This document shows, piece after piece, positions 1 to 9,164 of a DNA stretch of 64,000 nt (the stretch's first letter is position 1; every line of letters starts with the position of its first letter). The stretch covers positions 4,281,087 to 4,345,086 of the forward strand of contig OX442314.1 in assembly GCA_949358305.1 (NCBI GenBank). Reading direction: 5' to 3'. This stretch comes from Strigamia acuminata (lineage: Eukaryota > Arthropoda > Chilopoda > Geophilomorpha > Linotaeniidae). A program made the position numbers and the translations under genes. A model generated the notes under the pieces. That model worked only from the letters and a program-made list of their open reading frames with translations, did not search any database and was not told the origin of the DNA.

Positions 1-846
1 AGGGATGTGGTAAACCCCGAATTTGAGGGGTACAAGTTGCGAAGCACGGCGTTTCGTTATACCTCCGCCACCTGGACAGCGGCGCCTACCCAACAACTGC
101 GCGCCTTGACCATCCAGACGGAAGAATCGGCAGAGGATGTAGAAATGGTGATCTCGCCGACGAGCGGAGTTCCGATTCCGCCACCGATGCCTGCGGAGAT
201 ATCCCCGCAAGGACCCGCCCTGTTCGAAGTGGCGGGTAAACCAAAGCGCTTGCTGTGCCGAACGCCACCCGTCAGGTCCGTCGAGCAAACGAAGCCGACA
301 CCGCCCGGGACCTCACCGGCCCGAGCGGCGACAACGACGCAAGCCGCTATTCCCGCGGCCACCCAGAAGCCGAAGCCGGCACCGCCTCCGCCAGACTATT
401 ACGGGCGAATCATCGAAGAGTTTCCCCATCTCTCGATGACGACGGCGACCAGGAGGTTTATCCTCGCGCAGCGGGACAAAGGCAAATCAGTCTTCATCTG
501 GCTTCACAACCAGATCCGGAAGACTAGAGACCTCATCTTCCACCAGAGGTTGCTGAGAGCCCACCGTGTGCCAGTGACGCCAGCGGAAGCCAATGCCATC
601 CGGCATACGAACACCGGCTTCTCCGCCTACATCCCGAGCGTTTGGTTACACGAGAGGACGCGTGCCCCGCATGAGCCAGTTGACGGCCATGCATTATGCT
701 TCATTACGGAGCATGAGGACCCCCGAGATCGGTCCTCGGCGTTAGTAGGCGATCTACCCGCGCCACCCGGCACTCAACCGCCTGTCCCTGGAGTGAGTTA
801 CGCCCAGGTGACGGACTCAGTGTCGGGTCCCCCAGGAAAGAAGTGA
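1..846 (+). CDS. 3'-terminal ORF of an LTR retroelement (partial, unclassified)
   Basis: The frame is already open at base 1 (through codons AGG GAT GTG) and ends with TGA at 844-846, so the true start lies outside the window. The product of about 280 aa has a Pro/Ala/Thr-rich first half and a more ordered second half (about residues 130-240, starting around DYYGRIIEEFPHLS) with no cysteines grouped as a zinc knuckle and no protease, RT or integrase motif. I do not recognise the family. Its place, 25 bp before a polypurine tract and an LTR, makes it the last ORF of the element (end of a polyprotein, or an extra 3' ORF). It is strikingly GC-rich compared with the AT-rich surroundings, which argues for a foreign or recently arrived element. 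Coding status is inferred from the long open frame and the context. Confidence 0.5.
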   Translation, partial: RDVVNPEFEGYKLRSTAFRYTSATWTAAPTQQLRALTIQTEESAEDVEMVISPTSGVPIPPPMPAEISPQGPALFEVAGKPKRLLCRTPPVRSVEQTKPTPPGTSPARAATTTQAAIPAATQKPKPAPPPPDYYGRIIEEFPHLSMTTATRRFILAQRDKGKSVFIWLHNQIRKTRDLIFHQRLLRAHRVPVTPAEANAIRHTNTGFSAYIPSVWLHERTRAPHEPVDGHALCFITEHEDPRDRSSALVGDLPAPPGTQPPVPGVSYAQVTDSVSGPPGKK

Positions 847-871
847 TCGCTCAGCCCCACGGTCTGAGCTC

Positions 872-882
872 GGAGGGGGAAG
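872..882 (+). other. Polypurine tract before 3' LTR
   Basis: GGAGGGGGAAG runs directly up to the TG that opens the LTR. This is the usual place and composition of the plus-strand primer of an LTR retrotransposon. Confidence 0.65.
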
Positions 883-2004
883 TGTTGTGACCCGACTGGA
901 CCGGGGTCAACGAAGAGTTTCTCTCGTGACCTCGTTTCGGGTGTAAGGGGAGCCGCAAGCGCGTCTCCCTTCCCTCAGTGCATTGACATCTAGTCAATGG
1001 ACAGGCGTCTGCCCTGAGGGAGTGGGGATGGCTCGTCCACCCCACCATTGGGTGATTCCGGTCACCTGTCAACCCCGCTTTGTGCAACGGAATGTGCCTT
1101 GCACTGAGCGGGCAGAACCAACACAACCATCAAACGAGAAACACACGTAAACCCGTCGTCCTACAAGATCAGGCCCAAGTAAAATATACTGGGATTGACC
1201 AAGGACAAAGGACAATTTACCGTGAGTACGTTTGGTCAGTGTCAAACTCCGCAGAGTAACCTGCGAGATAAGATTACCACACTATTTTAGCACACCAGCT
1301 AGAAATAGTAAAAACCACTCCAGTTTAGCGAGTTGTGCAGACAAACGGTCGCACAAGCCTAAACTGCAGTAAAACCACGACGAGCGTTCCCGCCGCTGTG
1401 TGACCGCCGGGAGCCAGAAGAGTCCGCCGCTGTGTGATCGCCGGACACCACACAAAAACCTAGACAACAGCCCGAAGTAAGCCTTTTAACTAAGCATTCA
1501 CTCGCGCCCGACCAGCGTGAGCCCGAAGGACCAGCCAGAGACGAGCCGAGGACGCCATATTGCCACGCCGGCCCAAGACGACACCACGTTGCCACAACGA
1601 GGACGCCATCTTGGACACGACCGAGACAACAGACGACCTCGCCGATTCCAGCCAGCTTTCATCATACCTTTACCTTTCCATTTCCCTTCACCCATTCCGA
1701 TTTACCTTTTACCTACCTTTTATATATATATATATATAAGATATATCTGTACATTGTCCCACAGAATAAATCTATATTATATTTTACCTTTTATATCTGT
1801 GTAATCATTTCTTTGGGTAAACCGCTTGAGCAAAGCGGTAGTGAGTTAGTCGAATTAAGTAATCAACCCACGAGTTAGCGACGGTTAGAGTTGAGCGCGA
1901 CAATTATTACCGGTATATTAAAATATTTTGCTAATTAACACTAGCAGTACAAACCTAAAACAAAAACGCCTTCTCACCAAACCCTGGTCGTTTTTGGCCC
2001 AACA
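883..2004 (+). mobile_element. 3' LTR of GC-rich retroelement (1.12 kb)
   Basis: The sequence begins TGTTG and ends CAACA, a perfect 5 bp terminal inverted repeat of TG...CA type, straight after the polypurine tract. Inside are a (TA)n TATA-like run at about 1722-1740 and an AATAAA polyadenylation signal at about 1765, in the order expected for U3-R. The first 800 bp are GC-rich and the last 350 bp AT-rich. The 5' half of the element is outside the window, so the target duplication cannot be checked. The boundary is well supported; the superfamily (Ty3 or other) is not. Confidence 0.65.
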
Positions 2005-2171
2005 AAGATGTGTATAAGCGTCCCATTTCATTCAATTATCGTAGTTTAATATTTATTTTGAATCTAATTTCAGTTATTTTGTTATTTTTGGATCAAATAA
2101 TGGAAATTTCCGAATTTTAGTTCAAATTTTGTCGCAATTTGTGATCAAATTTTGTTGAAATTTGACGATTT

Positions 2172-3712
2172 CAAGAAAACAAATTTGACCATTTTTGAAC
2201 AAATTTGACCATTTTTGAACAAATTTGACCATTTTTGAACAAATTTGACCATTTTTGAACAAATTTGACCATTTTTGAACAAATTTGACCATTTTTGAAC
2301 AAATTTGACCATGTTTGAACAAATTTGACCATGTTTGAACAAATTTGACCATGTTTGAACAAATTTGACCATGTTTGAACAAATTTGACAATTTTTGAAC
2401 AAATTTGACAATTTTTGAACAAATTTGACAACTTTTGAACAAATTTGACAATTTCTGAACAAATTTGATAATTTTTGAACAAATTTGACAATTTTTGAAC
2501 AAATTTGACCATTTTTGAACAAATTTGACCATTTTTGAACAAATTTGAGAGATGGACTAATCGGCAGCTGTCAATCGTCAGCTGTCAGCTGTCAGCTGGC
2601 AGCTGGCAGCTGACGAATCGGATTAGCGAGATAATCCCCTAAAAACGCCAAAACTAATCGGCAGCTGTCAGCTGTCAATCGTCAGCTGCCGATTTTTAGC
2701 TGTTAGCTGCGCCGATTTTCAACCGTCAGCTGCCGATTTTTGGCGGACTAATGCGCCGATTTTCGACCGTCAGCTGCGCTGGTTTTTCACCGGCAGTTGC
2801 GCTGGTTTTTCATCGGCAGCTGCGACGTTTTTAGACCGGCAGCTGCGCTGGTTTTTCAGCGTCAGCTGCGACGTTTTTAGACCGGCAGTTGCGCTGGTTT
2901 TTCACCGGCAGCTGCGCTGGTTTTTCACCGGCAGTTGCGCTGGTTTTTCACCGGCAGCTGCGACGTTTTTAGACCGTCAGCTGCGCTGTTTTTCACCGTC
3001 AGCTGCGACGTTTTTAGACCGGCAGCTGCGCTGGTTTTTCACCGGCAGTTGCGCTGGTTTTTCATCGGCAGCTGCGACGTTTTTAGACCGGCAGCTGCGC
3101 TGGTTTTTCTACTTTTATTTCAATTTTTCCATTATATTTTCACTATAAAATTTATTCTCTCGGTCAAAAACCAGCGCAGCTGCCGGTCTAAAAACGTCGC
3201 AGCTGTCGGTGAAAAACCAGCGCAACTGCCGGTGAAAAACCAGCGCAGCTGCCGGTCTAAAAACGTCGCAGCTGCCGGTGAAAAACAGCGCAGCTGCCGG
3301 TCTAAAAACGTCGCAGCTGCCGGTGAAAAACCAGCGCAGCTGACGATTGACAGCTGACAGCTGCCGATTAGTTTTGGCGTTTTTAGCGGATTAGCGAGAT
3401 AATCCGATTCGACAGCTGCCAGCTGCCAGCTGACAGCTGACAGCTGACAGCTGCCGATTAGTCCATCCCCAAATTTGACCATTTTTGAACAAATTTGACC
3501 ATTTTTGAACAAATTTGACCATTTTTGAACAAATTTGACCATTTTTGAACAAATTTGACCATGTTTGAACAAATTTGACCATGTTTGAACAAATTTGACA
3601 ATTTTTGAACAAATTTGACAATTTTTGAACAAATTTGACAATTTTTGAACAAATTTGACAATTTTTGAACAAATTTGACAATTTTTGAACAAATTCGACA
3701 CTTTTAGATAAA
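2172..3712. repeat. Minisatellite-flanked foldback block
   Basis: Two arrays of a 20 bp unit (AAATTTGACCATTTTTGAAC) at about 2182-2550 and 3471-3705 lie in the same orientation and run through the same variants in the same order (GACC-ATTTTTG, then GACC-ATGTTTG, then GACA-ATTTTTG). Between them, 2550-3110 and 3166-3470 form a long imperfect inverted repeat built of CAGCTG-containing units (such as CCGGCAGCTGCG CTGGTTTTT), with a central AT-rich spacer of about 56 bp. Any open frame here comes from repeat periodicity, not coding. It could be a foldback element or a satellite seed. Confidence 0.75.
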
Positions 3713-3838
3713 ATTTTGTCAAAATTCTGATTTAATCACTATACATAAAAAAGTATAGTGAATCGAGATATGAACGCAATTTGCTTAAATAAAACATTCG
3801 TTAAGAATTTATTTGTCCAATATTTATTTCAAATTCCA

Positions 3839-5515
3839 TCAATCGTACATGGACTCAATTTCGTCCCTCGGAAAATCACGAAAAACATCGGCCAACATGT
3901 GTTTCGGTATCTCGGAACCGCGCACTTGAATGGTGTAACACGCCGTCTCCACTTTGGCCAGCGACTGCTTCAGCGTGCTCAACTTTCGCGTGATTTCTCG
4001 CGGACCTTGGTTGCCCACGCCTACAAAACCGTCGTAAATATTTCGCAAGAAGCCGCATAATTCGAACGGCATCTTCACTTGATCCACGCTCCCGATCGCG
4101 CTGATGCACTTGCGCATCAATTCGCCCGTCAGATCGGCAATGCCTAAAATGTAATCGGCCGGTTGGATCAGTTCGAGCACTTGGCGCCGCAGCGAATTCG
4201 ATTCGTCGTTCTCCATCGTGTCGTTTTCCTAGGAAGAAAGAAGAAAATATTTACGGTAAAAATTGTTTAGGTGCGGTCAATTTCAAATCGAAAACCCATT
4301 CTCTTGATTTTTTCTCCATTTATTTTTTAGAATTGGTGATTTTTGTATAAATAACAGTGAATCGTTTAAACAACGATCGTTTTATCGTTTAAATAACGAT
4401 CGTTTTCTTGTAAAAATCGGCAAGTTGGACAAGAAAATCATCGTTTGGTAGAAAAAAATTGGTAATTTTTAGAAAAAAAATTGGTAATTTTTAGAAAAAA
4501 AATTGGTAATTTTTAGAAAAAAAATTGGTAATTTTTAGAAAAAAAATTGGTAATTTTTAGAAAAAAAATTGGTAATTTTTAGAAAAAAAATTGGTAATTT
4601 TTAGAAAAAAATTAGTAATTTTTAGAAAAAAAATTGGTAATTTTTAGAAAATCCGCTGGGTTCGAATAAGCGCCGGGGTTCAAATAGGTGCGGGGGAAAG
4701 GTATGTCCAAGGAATCACCTTGTTCAAAGTCAAAATCCCATCCGATAATCAAGTTTTTGTAATTGGTTTCTAACAATTTGAAATTGACGTTAAATCTCAA
4801 TTCATTCTCCCTACGAATATGTTTTTCATTAATTCGTCCGTGATTTTCGGCAGCGACGGCAGAATTTTCTCTTTTTCGTAGAAATAGAACGTGATGGCCT
4901 CGACGAACTCTTGGATACCCGCAGTGTACGCGCGTGCGTACTGGTACGGACCTTCGTTGACCAATTCCAACGCAATTTGCTTCAAAAGTCCAGACTCCAG
5001 TTCCTTTAGTCGTTTCTCCGCTTCCTGTAACGTCAGTTCCTTGTCTTCTTCCCTATTTCGAATTAAATTAAAATTAATTTTGTGTTTTTCCATTTAATTT
5101 TGTGTTTTTTCATTTAATTTTGTGTTTTTTTAAATTTAATTTCGTGTTTTTTTAAATTATTTTTGTTGATATTTTTTTTTACTTTTTGATCCGGTGAAGC
5201 AAAAATATGATTCTTTTACTCTCGATCGTTACATCGCGACTGCATTTGACCAATCGCTCGTATTTATCATGTTTGGCATCCAGTTCTGATTGATAGGTGA
5301 GGAATGATTGAATTATCGGCGAATTTGTGTCGTAGTCCTGCGCTGTCATTTCTTCTTGTCCGAAATGTTTTTGTTTCTGACCGCCGCCTCTTCTCTGACC
5401 TGTCGAATCAAACGATAAAATACTCAAACTAACATATTTAACTCTCTAAAAATACTCAATAAATGTAATTACCCCTGTTTCCATCCCGCGAAAATCGTTT
5501 TTCGTGCGAAGACAT
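3839..5515 (-). CDS. tsnax: Translin-associated factor X (TRAX) gene, 4 exons
   Basis: Exons on the minus strand are 5473-5515, 5183-5399, 4815-5052 and 3839-4228; all junctions are GT-AG and the frame is continuous for 295 aa (human TRAX has 290). The start gives [15 protein letters not shown]. Hallmarks are [14 protein letters not shown] and [12 protein letters not shown] (exon 2), [19 protein letters not shown] (exon 3), [10 protein letters not shown] and [14 protein letters not shown] (exon 4). TRAX pairs with translin in the C3PO endoribonuclease, which clears cleaved RISC passenger strand and processes tRNA. The acidic residues known from the family to form the catalytic site (E-x-x-E in QEFVE, D and E in DLTGE; here E135, E138, D198, E202) are all present, so an active enzyme is expected. 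A poly(A) signal AATAAA on the minus strand lies just downstream (about 3824). The ACP7-like gene lies 208 bp upstream on the same strand. Confidence 0.92.
4440..4650. repeat. 22 bp minisatellite in TRAX intron 3
   Basis: About nine head-to-tail copies of TTGGTAATTTTTAGAAAAAAAA fill a third of the 586 bp intron between TRAX exons 3 and 4. Just upstream (4360-4410) is a short palindromic stretch, GTTTAAACAACGATCGTTT. Confidence 0.85.
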
Positions 5516-5722
5516 GACAAAACAACGAGGTAAACAAACGGCGTTATTAAAACGCTTTATGGTTATATGTTCAAATTCGCCACCAGTCGGTGCGCCAAAC
5601 AAAATTCAGCACGATATTCAAATTCCCAAACAATATTTCCAATGTTTTTATTTTAAAAATAAATAAAAAACGCTTTATTAGCAAAGTACAACGTACAAAA
5701 CACTATTTTTCTTATTTGAAAT

Positions 5723-8261
5723 TTATTTAGTCATCCAAACTGGTCTGTAACTATCCTTTCGCATCATAACTCGATCAATTATTGCTCCATTCTAAAAAAA
5801 ACAAAAAAATTAAAAAATTAAAATATAAAAATATAATTAATAATACTTTATCATTCGATATCTGTTCCCAAAACAAATTCTTAGCATCGATCACAAACAA
5901 CCGCGTGAAACCATAATCCTCGCTTCTAAAAGCGCTCCAGTCCTTTTTATCAGATTTAAATCCGTTTCGTTGACAAATTGAACCCTAAAACCAACAAATT
6001 ATTTTTAATAAAATCAAATTTATATTAAAATTTATACAAAAATTAATAATTTTACCGCAGCGCCACTAATGACATGGACGGGCGCTTTCGGATTATCATA
6101 CGGCGCTTCGTAGCTGCCATTTTGTACGGTCATGTTGAACACGGGCCAAAATCTCTCGTACGAATTCTCGTGCGCCCACAACTCCAAATCGACTCCATAT
6201 TTGTAGAAAAGCTGCTCCAATGCGTACTCTCGGATATGTGGTAAGCCCGTACGAATCTGGTAAAATATAAATTGAAAATTGAATCATTTAACTACATCGA
6301 TCAATATTTACGACGCCATCTTGTTTTGTGCAGTCATCCGAATTGTTGTTGGAACAATACATGGGCCGATGTCCCATTGTGATGATCCAGGGTCGTTTAC
6401 GTCGGTTTTCGTCGAGATTTGCTCGCTAAATAGAAAAAATGTTGTAAATTGGGAATATTTTTGGTTGGTTGTCAAGTTTTTTCTACTTTGAGGTCTTTGT
6501 CCAACCAATTGAATTGTTCCACAATTTGCGACCAGCCGAATTCGGTGGAGAAATAAAACTCAGTTGAAAATGAAATGATGTGAGCAGAGCCAATATTCCA
6601 ACTGTAATGTAAGGGAGTGGTCGTTTTTTTGTCTTTGTTAGGCATCGAGAACCGGTTTTGGTAGTTTGAAAAATTGCTGCAATCAAAACAAAATGAAATG
6701 CCGTAAATATTTAGATCAGTAATGAGATGATTCGGTCTGATCCCGTCTTTATTTTTTAGCCATGAAAGCTGCATTTTTATGCACAAAACAGCATTTTTAT
6801 GCACAAAAACAGCATTTTTATGCACAAAAACAGCATTTTTATGCACAAAAACAGCATTTTTATGCACAAAAACCGCATTTTTTTGCACAAAAACAGCATT
6901 TTTATGCACAAAAACAGCATTTTTATGCACAAAAACAGCATTTTTATGCACAAAAACAGCATTTTTATGCACAAAAACAGCATTTTTATGCACAAAAACA
7001 GCATTTTTATGCACAAAAACAGCATTTTTATGCACAAAAACAGCATTTTTATGCACAAAAACAGCATTTTTATGCACAAATCAGCATTTTTATGTGCAAA
7101 ATTGCATTATAAGTCTCAACACTTTTTTAAGATTTCGTACAGCACATCTAGCAACATTTTCAAACAAAAACTAAATTTTAACCTTTGAGGCATAAAAATT
7201 GCACTTCTAGGCATAAAAACTAGACTTTTATGCACAGGAACTGGACTTTTATGCACAAAAAATGGACTTTTATGCACAAAAAATGGACTTTTATGCACAA
7301 AAAATGGACTTTTATGCACAAAAAATGGACTTTTATGCACAAAAAATGGACTTTTATGCACAAAAAATGGACTTTTATACACAAAAAATGGACTTTTATG
7401 CACAAAAACTGGACTTTTATGTTTTTTTTTTTTCATAATTAATTTCATACTATGCAAGTTCATGATTCCCAACACAAGTCATGTAAGGCACATAGGCGGC
7501 TATGGGTTCTATTTGTCGAAAAAATTCGTCTCCAACTCTCGCATCATTCGAGCTCAAATCAAACGCAAAATCACCTTCAAAAAAAAATGTTTACATTAAA
7601 AAAAAAAAAAAAAAAAAAAATTAAGTTTTAATTTTACCAAGATGCAAAACCGCATTATAAAGTCCGAGCTGAGCCTCTTTTTGAAGCCTGGCCAAGGATT
7701 GGGCATTTGCATTTCCTAAATTGCCAAAAACTGCCAAATTTGGCGTCCAATCTCCATCGGTCCGAATGGCGGTAAAATGATAAACGGCGCTCCAGCCTGC
7801 ACGACTCCCGCAACGATAATCTGTCGAGGATTTTCGATAATATAATTAATGTGGTACATTTATTTGTTTTTTAAATTCAGTTTAATCCATCTTACAATAT
7901 ATTTTCCCCGGTTTAAGTCCGGTTAATGTGACTCGATGGATAAACACAGACCGGCGCTCAAGCCCGGAATCCATAAAAAGCTGCTCGCTTCCATCGGCCA
8001 CTTGATTCGGATGCTTCGATCCGTATTTCACAATGGATTGGTTGGTTTTCATGAATGTAACCCACGTAACTGTCACTTGATTTGGTTTAACTTTAAAAAT
8101 ATAAATGTTAAATTATTGTGATCGATAATTCATATTTTTTTTTACAGATGAATTTACGAACTTGCGTATGATAAATGGACCTGTTGCGGCTGCACTTGAA
8201 TTAATCCATCCACCGGTACAAAAACGAGCAGCAAATACAGATATGTTGGCACAAACTCCAT
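5723..8261 (-). CDS. ACP7-like: ACP7-like purple acid phosphatase, predicted catalytically impaired, 9 exons
   Basis: Exons (minus): 8165-8261 (3' edge unsure), 7896-8090, 7638-7820, 7451-7574, 6487-6676, 6312-6425, 6056-6256, 5847-5984, 5723-5791; about 436 aa, matching vertebrate ACP7 (438). The N-terminus [19 protein letters not shown] looks like a signal peptide. Then come a fibronectin-like N-domain ([26 protein letters not shown]) and the metallophosphatase domain ([37 protein letters not shown]). Family members carry a two-metal centre with ligands from GDxG, GDxxY, GNH, GHxx and HxH. Here the Asp of GDLG is Asn (7720-7722), the Tyr of GDxxY is Phe (7561-7563) and the second His of AHEH is Asn (6164-6166), while GNHE and GHRP are kept. 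The rest of the protein is well conserved with no stops, suggesting a pseudoenzyme rather than a decayed gene. Intron 1 has no canonical donor that preserves frame. Confidence 0.88.
6765..7085. repeat. 21 bp minisatellite (GCATTTTTATGCACAAAAACA) in ACP7-like intron 4
   Basis: About 15 near-perfect copies lie in the intron between the GNHE exon (7451-7574) and the next exon (6487-6676). The unit length is divisible by three and has no stops in several frames, which creates long spurious ORFs on both strands. Confidence 0.9.
7205..7420. repeat. 21 bp minisatellite (TGGACTTTTATGCACAAAAAA) in the same intron
   Basis: About ten copies, sharing the core TTTTATGCACAAAAA with the neighbouring array at 6765-7085 but with a different variable part. 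The two arrays lie about 120 bp apart and probably descend from one ancestral unit. Confidence 0.88.
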
Positions 8262-8884
8262 GATTCCATCACAGGATGATTTCAGTTTCACATAACGGCC
8301 GGTTTATTCAATTCTCAAACGGGAAAATCCCTTTTTTAAATTGGCACCGCGCCATCTTGTATCAAAATACGGCAACGCTTCGTCAACGAAGAAATGGTCT
8401 CATTTCGGGAAATGCGCAGTAATATTATACGATTTTGGTAATAAAAATGGAATATGTTTGTTGAAATTCTTTTCAGATGCTTTCACTTACGTCGAGACGT
8501 ATTAACGTGTTTTTTAAAAACTAAAATTCGTCTTTTTGATCACGTGATGGATTTCCGCCAATTAGGACCGAGCAGAATTCCAAACCTTTGTTTCCGGTTC
8601 AGTTTCATGGCCGCTGATTATCCACTGAACCGTGGACCCATTTTCGTCGGACTCGGACTCAAAAGTGATCGCAACAACCGTAAGTTTGCTGTTTCATTTA
8701 CATTTTAATAGGAAATCGTTCCGATAGGCGATAACTCATGATTCAACTTGAAACTTCGGTCAAGTGGGTATTTATTTTCTACACACGTGATGTATTACTG
8801 GGGACAATTGATTTGATTGTGGGTCCGTGATTTGATGTATCATTATGTCTATTATTTATAAAATATTTACAAGGATGGAGAAGT
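8262..8884. other. Intergenic, possible plus-strand first exon
   Basis: Upstream of the ACP7-like start. ATG at 8608 opens MAADYPLNRGPIFVGLGLKS and runs in frame to a good donor (C|GTAAGT at about 8680), so it could be a first exon of a divergent plus-strand gene. I find no downstream exon that continues it and do not recognise the peptide. Otherwise I see nothing. Confidence 0.15.
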
Positions 8885-9022
8885 TAGAATTCGATTTGTG
8901 AGCCTAAAATTCGATTTGTGGGCCTAAAATTCGATTTGTGGGCCTAAAAATCGATTTGTGGGCCTAAAAATCGATTTGTGGGTCTAAAAATCGATTTGTG
9001 GGCCTAAAATTCGATTTGTGAA
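8885..9022. repeat. 20 bp minisatellite
   Basis: Seven copies of AATTCGATTTGTGGGCCTAA with few changes, just downstream of the first secreted-protein gene. Confidence 0.85.
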
Positions 9023-9164
9023 CAGCTAAGGTGGCTAGAACAAATAAAATATAACTTTAGTATGAGAAAAGGAAAAACTAGGTTTGAGACATGATTTCTT
9101 CTTGATTTTCTTTGTGCGAACAAATTCACACAAGAATGTGTCAAGCATTTTAATCGAACATAAT

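Noticed and set aside
2122-2545. Long minus-strand frames of KFVQKWSNLFKNGQICSK repeats
   Set aside because: Translations of a 20 bp minisatellite that is open in all three frames; no start context and no flanking coding sequence.
4612-4800. Minus frame [15 protein letters not shown]
   Set aside because: Lies in TRAX intron 3. TRAX exons 3 and 4 join in frame without it, and the family has no such insert.
6472-7188. Long repetitive frames on both strands (HKNAVFV, CTKTAFL)
   Set aside because: Caused by the 21 bp intronic arrays; the minus frame simply runs from the repeats into the true ACP7-like exon at 6487-6676.
7116-7475. Repetitive frame of HKSPFFV
   Set aside because: Same cause, the 21 bp array at 7205-7420; the true exon here is 7451-7574 in another frame.
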